Source: Kaistella solincola
GTDB taxonomy: Bacteria > Bacteroidota > Bacteroidia > Flavobacteriales > Weeksellaceae
Assembly (NCBI RefSeq): GCF_000812875.1
Contig: NZ_JSYK01000002.1
Coordinates: 62,001 to 126,000, forward strand
Length of the DNA: 64,000 bases
Direction: 5' to 3'
The position numbers and the translations under genes are program-made. The notes below the pieces were generated by a model, which saw only the letters and a list, made by a program, of their open reading frames with translations, made no database searches and was not told where the DNA came from. Shown piece by piece: positions 16,423-24,791 of the stretch (position 1 is its first letter; each line of letters opens with the position of its first letter).

Positions 16423-17205
16423 ATGCTGAATTTCAAAACTTCGGGAAGCGGAAAAGAAAACCTGGTTTTGCTGCACGGTTTTATGGAAAATATTTCCATT
16501 TGGGACGAAATGGAAAAATTTCTGTCCGATAAATTTTCATTGATAAAAATTGATTTGCCCGGACATGGCGCCTCCAAAGTTTACCACGAAACGCACACGA
16601 TGGAATTTATGGCGGAAAAAGTGAAAGAAATTACCGATTTTCTAAAACTGGAAAATTTCCACCTTTTAGGTCATTCCATGGGCGGTTATGTATCGCTGGC
16701 TTTCGCTGAAAAATTTCCGGAAGTTTTAAAAAGTTTAACCTTATTTTTTTCAAGTTATCTGGCTGATGACGATGAGAAAAAAGAACAGCGCCAGAAAAGT
16801 TTAAGAATTATTAAAGAAGCTTATCCCGGTTACGTAAATGCGGGAATTCCGAATCTATTTAACCCAAACGAAAAAGATTTCCTGGAAGGAAAAATTGAAA
16901 ATGCAAAAAAAATTGCCCTGAGCACGGAAAATTCAGGTGTAATTGCCGCAGTGAAAGGAATGATTGAAAGAACTGATAAAACTTCTTTAATCCAGAATTT
17001 TGAAAATAAGATTCTGGTTATCGCCGGAAAACACGATAACGCCGTAAAAACCGAAGAATTGCTGAAAAATTTGCCGGATAAAACCAATATCAAATCTTAC
17101 GTTTTAGATTCCGGGCATAACGGGCACTGGGAAAAACCGGAAATCTGCGCAGCCATCATTAATACCGAACTTCTGCACCATTTACCAAAACATTTCGTGC
17201 TGTAA
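16423..17205 (+). CDS. Alpha/beta-fold hydrolase
   Basis: This 260-residue enzyme has the fold's oxyanion motif LLHGFMEN, the nucleophile elbow GHSMGGY (about residue 87), and a C-terminal catalytic His in SGHNGHWEKP. The acid is probably in the GKHDNAVK strand. It resembles esterases and other small-molecule hydrolases, such as MenH-like or proline iminopeptidase relatives. No signal peptide is present, so it is cytoplasmic. It is the last gene of the dtd run and ends before a strong bidirectional terminator. Substrate is unknown. Confidence 0.9.
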   Translation: MLNFKTSGSGKENLVLLHGFMENISIWDEMEKFLSDKFSLIKIDLPGHGASKVYHETHTMEFMAEKVKEITDFLKLENFHLLGHSMGGYVSLAFAEKFPEVLKSLTLFFSSYLADDDEKKEQRQKSLRIIKEAYPGYVNAGIPNLFNPNEKDFLEGKIENAKKIALSTENSGVIAAVKGMIERTDKTSLIQNFENKILVIAGKHDNAVKTEELLKNLPDKTNIKSYVLDSGHNGHWEKPEICAAIINTELLHHLPKHFVL

Positions 17206-17240
17206 ATTTTGGAAAAAATGCCCAAATAGTGGCGAAAAAA

Positions 17241-17264
17241 AAGGTTGTCTTTTCAGGCAACCTT
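17241..17264. terminator. Bidirectional terminator between hydrolase and nrnA
   Basis: AAGGTTG...CAACCTT with a short loop is flanked by an A-run and a T-run, and lies between convergent genes. Confidence 0.85.
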
Positions 17265-17270
17265 TTGTAT

Positions 17271-18278
17271 TTAAAAATCTTCAGCTTCAATTTTCTCTTT
17301 AAAATCTTCGATGGTTTCTTCGATGGTTTTCATGTATTTTCCGCCCGCAGCATTAATGTGGCCACCGCCGTTAAAATATTTTCGGGAAAATTGGTTAACA
17401 TCAACATCATCTTTTGAACGGAAAGAAATTTTAATGAAATCTTCATATAAATCTTCCATAAAAAAGGCAGAAACCTGAGTTCCCATAATACTTAAACCGT
17501 AATTTACAAAACCTTCGGTGTCACCTTTCTGGAAGCCGTATTCTTTCAGTTCCTCACGTTTTAACCAAAGAATGGCAACTTTTCCGTCTTTCACCACTTC
17601 AATTCTGCCCAAAATAAGCGCCAGCAAATGCAAGCGCGAAACCGTGTTGGTATCCCAGGTATTGGAAGTGATCATCGCGGGATCTGCACCATTTTCAATT
17701 AAGTTCGCGACAATCCGGTGTGTGGTCGCGCTTGTAGAACGGAAACGGAAACCGCCGGTATCGGTCATAATTCCGGTATAAAGACATTCCGCCACATTTT
17801 GATCGACCAAATTTTCCTCTTCCAAACCCTGAATAAAATGGTAAACCATTTGGCAAGTCGCAGGCACGGTGACATCAGAGTAGACAAAATCAAAATCCTC
17901 CGGCTGCTGATGATGATCGATGAGGATTTTCGTAGCACGCGCTTTTTCAAGCCACGGCCCAACCAAATTTCCACTTCGGTGCGACGCATTGAAATCTAAA
18001 ACAAAAATGATATCAGCATTATGAATGGCTTCGCCGGCAACTTTCCGCTTATAATCTGCGATGATGACTTGCTTTGCGCCGGGCATCCATTTCAGGAATT
18101 TCGGAAAATCGTTCGGCGCGATTACATCAGATTCAAGACCTTTATTTTTCAGAAAATGCTGCAAGCCTAAACTGGAACCAATTGCGTCGCCATCGGGATT
18201 ATAATGGGTGATAATGACGATTTTTTTGTCCGGAGTGAGTAGATTTTGGATATCGGTGAGTTCTGCAGCTGTAAACAT
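17271..18278 (-). CDS. nrnA: DHH-family bifunctional oligoribonuclease/PAP phosphatase
   Basis: NrnA-type DHH phosphoesterases degrade short oligoribonucleotides and 3'-phosphoadenosine-5'-phosphate. The metal-binding motifs are HYNPDGDAIGSS, LDFNASHRSG and the namesake IDHHQQP, followed by DTGGFRF. The DHHA1 domain ends in GGGHINAAGG. At 335 residues it is a normal NrnA rather than the longer RecJ. It has its own promoter box (minus strand TATCTTTG at 18310-18303) and is convergent with the hydrolase. Confidence 0.94.
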   Translation of the reverse strand: MFTAAELTDIQNLLTPDKKIVIITHYNPDGDAIGSSLGLQHFLKNKGLESDVIAPNDFPKFLKWMPGAKQVIIADYKRKVAGEAIHNADIIFVLDFNASHRSGNLVGPWLEKARATKILIDHHQQPEDFDFVYSDVTVPATCQMVYHFIQGLEEENLVDQNVAECLYTGIMTDTGGFRFRSTSATTHRIVANLIENGADPAMITSNTWDTNTVSRLHLLALILGRIEVVKDGKVAILWLKREELKEYGFQKGDTEGFVNYGLSIMGTQVSAFFMEDLYEDFIKISFRSKDDVDVNQFSRKYFNGGGHINAAGGKYMKTIEETIEDFKEKIEAEDF

Positions 18279-18302
18279 TGGTGACGTAAATTTTTAGAAT
18301 GA

Positions 18303-18310
18303 CAAAGATA
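18303..18310 (-). promoter_or_regulatory. -7 promoter box of nrnA
   Basis: TATCTTTG on the minus strand lies 24 bases upstream of the nrnA start. Confidence 0.6.
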
Positions 18311-18438
18311 AGGTTTGTTTTTATTTTTTGGTTGCCGGCTTAATTTGATTCATATTTGAATGTGCTGAAAGAAAAAAATCTGCTGTTTTTAAAGCAATAA
18401 ATTTTACCGGTTATTCACTTAAAAAACTTTCTATTAAA

Positions 18439-18469
18439 TTTGCAGAAAGTAAAAAGTTTTCTATCTTTG
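18439..18469 (+). promoter_or_regulatory. Promoter of rpmH
   Basis: TTTG (18439-18442) and TATCTTTG (18462-18469), 19 bases apart, match the flavobacterial promoter consensus closely. rpmH starts 42 bases downstream. Confidence 0.75.
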
Positions 18470-18511
18470 CAATCTGAAAATAAGATATAGTTTTTACTAA
18501 AAATAATCGCA

Positions 18512-18670
18512 ATGCCAAAAAGAACATTTCAACCCTCTGAAAGAAAAAAAAGAAACAAACACGGTTTCCGTGAAAGAATGTCTACTCCTAACGGAAGAAG
18601 AGTATTGGCTGCTAGAAGAGCGAAAGGCAGAAAGAGTTTAACTGTAAGTGCACAGCGCGCTAAGAGATAA
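18512..18670 (+). CDS. rpmH: 50S ribosomal protein L34
   Basis: This 52-residue protein is rich in Arg/Lys: it begins [20 protein letters not shown] and contains [14 protein letters not shown], the L34 signature. L34 sits in the 50S subunit. It is short and was easy to miss. It is flanked by its own consensus promoter and a strong hairpin terminator, so it is transcribed alone. rnpA and yidC, its usual partners in many bacteria, are absent here. Confidence 0.98.
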   Translation: MPKRTFQPSERKKRNKHGFRERMSTPNGRRVLAARRAKGRKSLTVSAQRAKR

Positions 18671-18695
18671 TCTCAGGAATTATCATATAAAATCA

Positions 18696-18727
18696 TGCTT
18701 GAAAAGTTTCTTTTCAGGCATTTTTTG
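18696..18727 (+). terminator. Terminator of rpmH
   Basis: An 11-base-pair stem (TGCTTGAAAAG / CTTTTCAGGCA, one G-U) with a TTT loop is followed by a T-run. Confidence 0.9.
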
Positions 18728-18772
18728 TTTGTTAAAATTTGCTAAATTGTAGCACGCAAAGAAAGTTTTATT

Positions 18773-18780
18773 TACTTTTG
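18773..18780 (+). promoter_or_regulatory. -7 promoter box of ftsE
   Basis: TACTTTTG fits TAnnTTTG, with a TTG at 18747-18749. The ftsE start is 47 bases downstream. Confidence 0.45.
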
Positions 18781-18827
18781 GTGGGCTATTGCAGCACATA
18801 CATTTACTTTAATTAATTGTACTTTAT

Positions 18828-19538
18828 ATGCCACATACTTATCAGGAAGGACAGGATGTTATTCGGCTAAAAAATGCCAAAATTGCCCAGAAAAATTTTA
18901 CCGTTCTGAACGATGTTAATTTAAATATTAAAAAAGGCCGTTTTTGCTACCTCATCGGCAAAACGGGTTCGGGTAAAAGTTCGCTTTTAAAAACGATTTA
19001 CGGGCACATTCCGCTCACTGGCGGCCAGGGAAATATCGCAGGTTTCGACCTTGAAAAGCTCCGCACTTCGGATATCCCAAATTTGCGCCGCAAACTTGGA
19101 ATTGTTTTCCAGGATTTTCAGCTTTTACCGGACCGAACTGTAGAAAAAAATCTTCGTTTCGTTTTGGAAGCTACAGGCTGGGACGACAAAACAAAAATTG
19201 ATGACCGGATTAATGAAGTTTTGGCAAGCGTTGGTATGAAATCGAAAAAGCATAAAATGCCGCATGAACTTTCAGGTGGTGAGCAACAGCGTATAGCAAT
19301 TGCGCGTGCGCTTTTAAACCACCCCGAATTGATTCTTGCTGATGAGCCCACCGGAAACCTGGATCCGGAAACTTCGAACGAGATTATGACTTTATTGAAG
19401 CAGGTTGCAGTTGAAAACGGTTCTGCAGTAGTAATGGCGACGCACGATTATCACATGATTCAGAATTTCCCGGGCGAAGCAATTCGCTGTGAAGACGGAA
19501 AAGTAACTGTTCTGGACACTTCCGAACTTTTCGAATAA
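18828..19538 (+). CDS. ftsE: Cell-division ABC transporter ATP-binding protein FtsE
   Basis: FtsE is the ATPase of the FtsEX complex, which activates peptidoglycan hydrolases at the septum. It has Walker [10 protein letters not shown], the Q-loop [13 protein letters not shown] (typical of FtsE), the signature [15 protein letters not shown], and Walker [13 protein letters not shown]. At 236 residues it is a single nucleotide-binding domain without membrane segments. ftsX is not adjacent; Bacteroidota often encode it elsewhere. LolD-type ATPases are similar, but the PDRTVEKN region and length favour FtsE. Confidence 0.87.
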   Translation: MPHTYQEGQDVIRLKNAKIAQKNFTVLNDVNLNIKKGRFCYLIGKTGSGKSSLLKTIYGHIPLTGGQGNIAGFDLEKLRTSDIPNLRRKLGIVFQDFQLLPDRTVEKNLRFVLEATGWDDKTKIDDRINEVLASVGMKSKKHKMPHELSGGEQQRIAIARALLNHPELILADEPTGNLDPETSNEIMTLLKQVAVENGSAVVMATHDYHMIQNFPGEAIRCEDGKVTVLDTSELFE

Positions 19539-19560
19539 TTCTATTATTTTAAATAAAAAA

Positions 19561-19586
19561 ATCCTGCTAAACGGCAGGATTTTTTG
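19561..19586. terminator. Bidirectional terminator between ftsE and accA
   Basis: ATCCTGC TAAACG GCAGGAT is flanked by A and T runs, between convergent genes. Its loop shares the TAAACGGC core seen in other intergenic hairpins here. Confidence 0.85.
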
Positions 19587-19604
19587 TTTTTTCTAAAAGT
19601 GAAA

Positions 19605-20561
19605 TTAACCTTTAAACTGGCCCATGGCAATGAATTTATCTTGTCTTTGGGTTTCCAGTTCTTTTCCGGTGAATTTCGAAAAAGCTTTGATGTTTTGTAA
19701 AATAGAAGTTTTCAAATGCTCATAAGCAACTTTCGGGTCGTAATGCGCACCACCAAGCGGTTCTTCGATAATTCCATCGATGAATTTCTCATGAAGTGCA
19801 TCGTTTGGCGTAAGTTTTAAAGCATTCGCTGCATCTTCTTTATGATCCCAATTTCTCCATAAAATAGATGAGCAACTTTCCGGTGCAATTACGGTATACC
19901 ACGTGTTTTCCAGCATATAAACCTTGTTTCCAACGCCAATTCCTAAAGCTCCTCCGCTGGCACCTTCGCCAATGATGTACACGAAAATCGGCGTTTTCAG
20001 CATGGTCATTTCGAAAATGTTTCTCGCAATGGCTTCACCTTGTCCACGTTCTTCTGCTTCCAAACCTGGATAAGCTCCCGGTGTATCGATTAGAGAAATA
20101 ACAGGAATATGAAATTTTTCTGCCAGTTTCATCAGTCTTAAAGCTTTTCGGTAACCTTCGGGATTGGACATGCCAAATCTTCGGTGTTGTCTTTCCTTAG
20201 TTGTACGACCTTTTTGCGTTCCGATAATCATCACTCGTTGTCCGTCGATGGTTGCTAAACCGCCAATCATTGCCGGATCATCCGCAAAATTTCGGTCGCC
20301 GTGCAGTTCCAGGAAACTGTCTTTATCTGTAATTCCTTTGATGAAATCTAACGTATACGGCCGGTCCGGATGACGCGAAAGCTGCACGCGCTGCCACGGA
20401 GTAAGATTATGATAGATCTCTTTTTTCTTTTCTATAATTTTATCCTCGATTTGCGAACAGGCGAGTTTTACGTCTACCCCACTTTCTTCGCCCACCAATG
20501 AACAGGTTTGATACTGATCCATCAGATCCTTAATCGGAAGTTCAAAACTTAAGTATTCCAT
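19605..20561 (-). CDS. accA: Acetyl-CoA carboxylase carboxyltransferase subunit alpha
   Basis: AccA with AccD transfers carboxyl from biotin to acetyl-CoA, giving malonyl-CoA for fatty-acid synthesis. Recognisable regions include the N-terminal coil, the [11 protein letters not shown] and [15 protein letters not shown] blocks, [22 protein letters not shown] and [12 protein letters not shown]. At 318 residues it is normal. It ends convergent with ftsE and lies downstream of gltX on the same strand (40-base gap). accBC are about 8 kb away and accD is not in the window, the usual scattered arrangement. Confidence 0.97.
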   Translation of the reverse strand: MEYLSFELPIKDLMDQYQTCSLVGEESGVDVKLACSQIEDKIIEKKKEIYHNLTPWQRVQLSRHPDRPYTLDFIKGITDKDSFLELHGDRNFADDPAMIGGLATIDGQRVMIIGTQKGRTTKERQHRRFGMSNPEGYRKALRLMKLAEKFHIPVISLIDTPGAYPGLEAEERGQGEAIARNIFEMTMLKTPIFVYIIGEGASGGALGIGVGNKVYMLENTWYTVIAPESCSSILWRNWDHKEDAANALKLTPNDALHEKFIDGIIEEPLGGAHYDPKVAYEHLKTSILQNIKAFSKFTGKELETQRQDKFIAMGQFKG

Positions 20562-20601
20562 TTCAGTTATTACAAATTATGAGTCAAATTTAGGGAAAAT
20601 T

Positions 20602-22122
20602 CTAAGAAATCAGGTCAATATTATTCACCGCATTTTGAATCCTGGCGGCACATTCATCTTTTCCAAGGATTTGCATAATGTCCGGCACATCGGGGCCTTT
20701 CAATTCACCAACCAAACACAGGCGCAGCGGCATCATCACTTTACCCATACCTGTATTTTGACTTTCAGCAAAATCATGAATTTCCTGTTTCAATCCTTCT
20801 GCTGAAAATGAAAAATTTGCCATTTGAGCGGCTAAAATTATCATTACCGATTTCGCGCTTTCGCTCCAGGCTTTTTTAACGGCTTTTTCGTCATAATTTG
20901 TCGGAGCTTCGAAGAAGAATTTTCCATCTTCATAAATGTCTTTCGGGAAAGTTGCACGCTCTTTCATTAATGAAATTACTTTCAGCAGTTTTTCGTCACC
21001 GGAATTCGATAAATCTAAATCTTTTGAAGATTTTAGTAATTCCAAAACTTCTTCGTCAGATTTTAATTTTAAATATTGCTGATTAAACCATTCTGCTTTT
21101 TCCTTGGAAAATCTGGCACCGGCTTTATGTACTTTATGTAAATCAAATTCCTGCACCATTTCTTCTAATGTTAGAATTTCACGGTCGTTAGCGGGACTCC
21201 AGCCCAAAAGCGCTACCATATTGATGAAGGCATCTGGCAAATAACCTTCTTCGCGGTAACCTTTCGAAATATTTCCGGTTTCAGGATCTTTAAAATTCAA
21301 CGGAAATACCGGGAAACCAAATTTATCGCCGTCTCTTTTGCTTAATTTTCCTTTTCCTTCGGGCTTTAAAATCAAAGATAAATGCGCGAACTGCGGCTTT
21401 TCCCAACCCATTGCTTCGTATAATAAATAATGCAAACCAAGTGATGGCAGCCATTCTTCACCACGGATGACGTGCGAAATTTCCATCTCGTGATCATCAA
21501 CAATATTCGCGAAATGGTAAGTTGGCATTCCGTCATTTTTCACCAAAACTTTATCATCTAAAGTATTGGTGTTCACCGCAAATTTTCCGCGGATAATGTC
21601 TTCAAGATTTAAAACGCGGTCCACCGGCATTTTAAAACGCACAACATACGGAACCTGAGCTGCGATAAGCTTCTGAACTTCATCTGCAGAAAGCGTAATT
21701 GAGTTTTTCAGGCGGTTTCTAGTGACATAATTATAAGCGAACACATCGCCGTTCTGTTCGAATTCTTTTCGGATTTCGTCCAGTTCTTCAGTGGTGTCAA
21801 ATGCCAGATAAGCGTAATCGGTTTTGAGAAGTTCTACCAGATGACGATCGTAGATTTCACGTCTTTCAGACTGACGGTACGGCGCAAATTTTCCGCCATG
21901 TTTTGGGCTTTCATCGGGGATAATTCCGCACCACTCGAGCGCTTCCATAATATATTCTTCCGCACCTTCCACGTAACGCGCGGTATCGGTATCTTCAATT
22001 CTCAAAACGAAATCGCCGCCCTGACTTTTAGCAAAAAGATAATCATATAAGGCAGTTCGTACGCCACCTAAATGTAAAGGCCCGGTTGGACTCGGCGCAA
22101 AACGCACTCTAACTTTGCTCAT
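20602..22122 (-). CDS. gltX: Glutamate--tRNA ligase
   Basis: This class I aminoacyl-tRNA synthetase charges tRNA-Glu. The HIGH-type motif is PSPTGPLHLGG at the N-terminus, and the KMSKS-type motif is KLSKRDGD (about residue 260). At 506 residues it is normal. The start at 22122 (MSKVRVRFAPSPTG) is chosen over a longer frame to 22215, because that extension is not homologous and contains the TAAATTTG promoter box at 22151-22144. It is divergent from the GT90 gene, whose ATG is 73 bases away. Confidence 0.97.
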   Translation of the reverse strand: MSKVRVRFAPSPTGPLHLGGVRTALYDYLFAKSQGGDFVLRIEDTDTARYVEGAEEYIMEALEWCGIIPDESPKHGGKFAPYRQSERREIYDRHLVELLKTDYAYLAFDTTEELDEIRKEFEQNGDVFAYNYVTRNRLKNSITLSADEVQKLIAAQVPYVVRFKMPVDRVLNLEDIIRGKFAVNTNTLDDKVLVKNDGMPTYHFANIVDDHEMEISHVIRGEEWLPSLGLHYLLYEAMGWEKPQFAHLSLILKPEGKGKLSKRDGDKFGFPVFPLNFKDPETGNISKGYREEGYLPDAFINMVALLGWSPANDREILTLEEMVQEFDLHKVHKAGARFSKEKAEWFNQQYLKLKSDEEVLELLKSSKDLDLSNSGDEKLLKVISLMKERATFPKDIYEDGKFFFEAPTNYDEKAVKKAWSESAKSVMIILAAQMANFSFSAEGLKQEIHDFAESQNTGMGKVMMPLRLCLVGELKGPDVPDIMQILGKDECAARIQNAVNNIDLIS

Positions 22123-22143
22123 TTTCTGTAAAATTTTAAGAGG

Positions 22144-22151
22144 CAAATTTA
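22144..22151 (-). promoter_or_regulatory. -7 promoter box of gltX
   Basis: TAAATTTG on the minus strand lies 21 bases before the chosen gltX start and supports that start. Confidence 0.55.
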
Positions 22152-22182
22152 CTGAAAATTTAGCGCGTTTTAGAAATTTAGG

Positions 22183-22190
22183 TAATTTTG
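22183..22190 (+). promoter_or_regulatory. Possible -7 promoter box of the GT90 gene
   Basis: TAATTTTG fits TAnnTTTG but ends only 4 bases before the ATG. If used, the message would be leaderless or nearly so. Confidence 0.3.
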
Positions 22191-22194
22191 TATA

Positions 22195-23133
22195 ATGGCA
22201 AAAATTAAAAAACAAAACAAACTTCTATTTTATCTCAAAGGTTTTTCTGCCAGATTGCTTCCACATCAAGAATTGGAACGCAAAATTAAGGATTTACGGA
22301 AAAATTTATCTGCGGAACAATTGAAAACAGTAGACTTTCGGGTAGATTATTATAATAAAATTTCGGAACCGACACCTGTTCCTCACAACGGAACCCGTAT
22401 AAAAGATTTATTATCTCCTAAAAAGAAGAAAGTATATTATTTTGACACGTATAAATACGCAAAATATTTTGATAAAAATCTGCTGATTGACTTTACTTTT
22501 GGAGATGTAAATACGATTTTACCATTTCCCATGATTGCGAAAAGTCGACCCATTTCCGAAGATAATCAGAATAATATTCTGCTCAATTTGAATAAAATAC
22601 GGCATTTTGTATCAGTTGAAAATGATAAACCACAAAATACTAAAAAAAATAAATTAGTTGGCCGTGCTGCAGTACACCAACAACACAGGATTGATTTTTA
22701 TAATCAGTATTTTCAATCGCCCATCTGTAATCTTGGTCAAATTAATAAAACCGGCGGCCGCGCAGAATGGATTAAGCCAAAGATGCCTATTAAAGAACAT
22801 TTAGATTACAAATTTATTCTTAGTTTGGAGGGAAATGACGTCGCAACAAATCTAAAATGGATTATGTCCTCAAATTCAATCGCTGTAACTCCAAAGTTGA
22901 AAATGGAAACTTGGTATATGGAAGGAAAGCTGGTTGCTAATGAGCACTACCTTTGCATTGATGACGATTACCAAAATCTGGACGAAAGACTTCAGTATTA
23001 CCTCGATCACCCAAATGAAGCCAAAAACATCATTGAAAATGCTAAGATATATCGGGCTCAGTTTAATAATAAAAATATGGAAGATTTAATTTCATTTTTG
23101 GTTCTAAAAAAATATTTTAACTACATTCGCTAG
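22195..23133 (+). CDS. Glycosyltransferase family 90 (LpsA/CAP10-like)
   Basis: This 312-residue protein has the CAP10/GT90 layout. The nucleotide-sugar block near the C-terminal third reads YKFILSLEGNDVATNLKWIM, then SNSIAVTPK and ETWYMEG. GT90 enzymes in Gram-negative bacteria modify LPS core (LpsA of Pasteurellaceae); in eukaryotes they add xylose or glucose. The codon choice is more AT-rich than in gltX, and it sits at the edge of a glycan island, which may hint at acquisition. It is followed 13 bases later by the cupin gene, ending with the terminator at 23494-23521. Confidence 0.85.
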   Translation: MAKIKKQNKLLFYLKGFSARLLPHQELERKIKDLRKNLSAEQLKTVDFRVDYYNKISEPTPVPHNGTRIKDLLSPKKKKVYYFDTYKYAKYFDKNLLIDFTFGDVNTILPFPMIAKSRPISEDNQNNILLNLNKIRHFVSVENDKPQNTKKNKLVGRAAVHQQHRIDFYNQYFQSPICNLGQINKTGGRAEWIKPKMPIKEHLDYKFILSLEGNDVATNLKWIMSSNSIAVTPKLKMETWYMEGKLVANEHYLCIDDDYQNLDERLQYYLDHPNEAKNIIENAKIYRAQFNNKNMEDLISFLVLKKYFNYIR

Positions 23134-23146
23134 AAATTTTGAGAGT

Positions 23147-23491
23147 ATGTTAGAAAGTGGCGACAGACCATGGGGAAAATATTTTGTTTTGGCAGATGAA
23201 CCACATTATAAATTAAAACGGATTGAAGTGCAGCCCGGGCATCGGCTTTCATATCAGTTTCATCATAAAAGACAGGAGCAATGGACGATTATAGAAGGAA
23301 ATGCCACAGTAATTTTAAATGATGAGGAAATTTCGCTGTCCTATGGCGAGAGTATTTTCATTCCGCAAGGTGCAAAGCACAGAATTATGAATCAAACCAA
23401 TAACCTCGTAGTATTTATAGAAGTACAAACTGGAACCTATTTCGGTGAAGACGATATTGTACGCCTCCAAGACGATTACGAAAGAAAATAA
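23147..23491 (+). CDS. Mannose-6-phosphate isomerase-type cupin, stand-alone
   Basis: This 114-residue cupin matches the C-terminal phosphomannose isomerase (type II) domain normally fused to mannose-1-phosphate guanylyltransferase. The motifs are RPWGKYFVL, then the metal-ligand stretch QFHHKRQEQW, and IPQGAKHRI. A separate guanylyltransferase partner is not in the window. It is cotranscribed with the GT90 gene (13-base gap) and ends at a hairpin terminator. It may supply mannose-derived nucleotide sugars for the glycan, or act as a sugar-phosphate isomerase on its own; this is inference. Confidence 0.88.
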   Translation: MLESGDRPWGKYFVLADEPHYKLKRIEVQPGHRLSYQFHHKRQEQWTIIEGNATVILNDEEISLSYGESIFIPQGAKHRIMNQTNNLVVFIEVQTGTYFGEDDIVRLQDDYERK

Positions 23492-23493
23492 AA

Positions 23494-23521
23494 ATATGCC
23501 GTTATAGCGGCATATTTTTTT
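23494..23521. terminator. Terminator after the cupin gene (member of the GCC/GGC hairpin family)
   Basis: ATATGCCG TTATAG CGGCATAT, an 8-base-pair stem, is flanked by A and T runs. It lies between convergent genes and contains the TAGCGGC core found in other copies. Confidence 0.9.
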
Positions 23522-23531
23522 TAATTTACAT

Positions 23532-24791
23532 TTAAGATTTTGTTACAAATTCGATGGCATCATCGAATTTTTGCAATACCGATTTCCAGGAATAATTTTC
23601 CAAAACGTAATTCTGCGCTATTTCAGCTTCAATTTCCCTTTCTGTCTCGCTTTGCTCAATGTAAAACTGCAGCGCCTGGAAAAATTCTTCTTTTGTAGTA
23701 TAACTTTTCCCCACGCCACTGCGCTGCACGTGGCTTTTTAAAACATCGCAATTTCCGTTCACAATCACCAGTTTTTTTTCTACCATCGCTTCCAAAGTCA
23801 CCATCGAAAGACTTTCGTAAAAAGACGGCATAATCATGGCGAGTGCGTTGGTCAAATAAGCGTGCTTTTCTTCTTCGGTCACGAAACCTGCAAAAATTAT
23901 CGAGCTGTTCCGGTAATTTTTTTTCATATGATTTTTCCCGACGAGCACCAGTTTAAATTCCCGGTATTTCGGGTATTTTTTCTGGAATTCCAGAAAATGG
24001 TGAATAACTAAATCACAACCTTTTGCGGATTCAATTCGGCCGATGTAAATAAAATATTTGTTCGGAATAATTTCAGCCGGAAGCTGGGCTTTTTCACCGT
24101 GGAAAGAGGAAATTCCCACGCCGGCAACCTCTGAATTTTGGGTAATATTCCGGAAGTTGTTTTCAACAAGCTGCTTTTCACTTTCCGTATTATACATGAT
24201 AAATTTCGGGACAGAAAAAAGATTTTCGTACGGTTTCGTGTACAAAATCGGTTCGTCGTGCGCGGTTGGAATAAAAATACTTTTTTCCGCGACAAGCGGC
24301 ATCCCGACCACAGTCGGATAATATAGATAGGTGAAAAATATAAAAACGTCGTAACTTTCTTTATTTGCTGAAATAAAATCTACCAAATCTGGTACGTAAG
24401 GTCCCTGACCGAGCAACCAGACGTCCACATTTTTTTCTGTAACTTCAGATAAATTGAAAAGCTGATCAGCTTTTTTAAAAATTCCAAGGAATTTTAAAAT
24501 TTTAAAATACTTTTTCTTCTTAAAAATGGCTCGTCGCGCAGCCCGGGTTTTTCTCTTATTTTCGGCAAACGTTGGAAATCGGCGAACTTTAATTTCATTG
24601 ATAAAACTTTCGCCGGGCTGATAATGATTTTCCCAACCGTGGTGGTTGATGGCGGTGGAAGTCAGAATTTCCACTTCATATTTTTGCGCTAATTTCTCCG
24701 CAAGAATCCGCGCATGAAATTCTGCACCGCCGTTTACTTCCACGCCATAACGCTGAACCACCAGAGCTATTTTTTTCTTTTTATCAGGCAT
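23532..24791 (-). CDS. Glycosyltransferase family 4
   Basis: This GT-B enzyme has 419 residues. The N-terminal half opens with KIALVVQRYGVEVNGGAEFHARILAEKL, and the C-terminal half carries the nucleotide-sugar motif FYESLSMVTLEAM, the EX7E signature of GT4. It likely acts in capsule, O-antigen or exopolysaccharide assembly. It starts with a TAATG overlap with the stop of the TagB/F-like gene upstream, so the two are translated together. It is convergent with the cupin gene. Donor and acceptor cannot be inferred. Confidence 0.92.
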   Translation of the reverse strand: MPDKKKKIALVVQRYGVEVNGGAEFHARILAEKLAQKYEVEILTSTAINHHGWENHYQPGESFINEIKVRRFPTFAENKRKTRAARRAIFKKKKYFKILKFLGIFKKADQLFNLSEVTEKNVDVWLLGQGPYVPDLVDFISANKESYDVFIFFTYLYYPTVVGMPLVAEKSIFIPTAHDEPILYTKPYENLFSVPKFIMYNTESEKQLVENNFRNITQNSEVAGVGISSFHGEKAQLPAEIIPNKYFIYIGRIESAKGCDLVIHHFLEFQKKYPKYREFKLVLVGKNHMKKNYRNSSIIFAGFVTEEEKHAYLTNALAMIMPSFYESLSMVTLEAMVEKKLVIVNGNCDVLKSHVQRSGVGKSYTTKEEFFQALQFYIEQSETEREIEAEIAQNYVLENYSWKSVLQKFDDAIEFVTKS

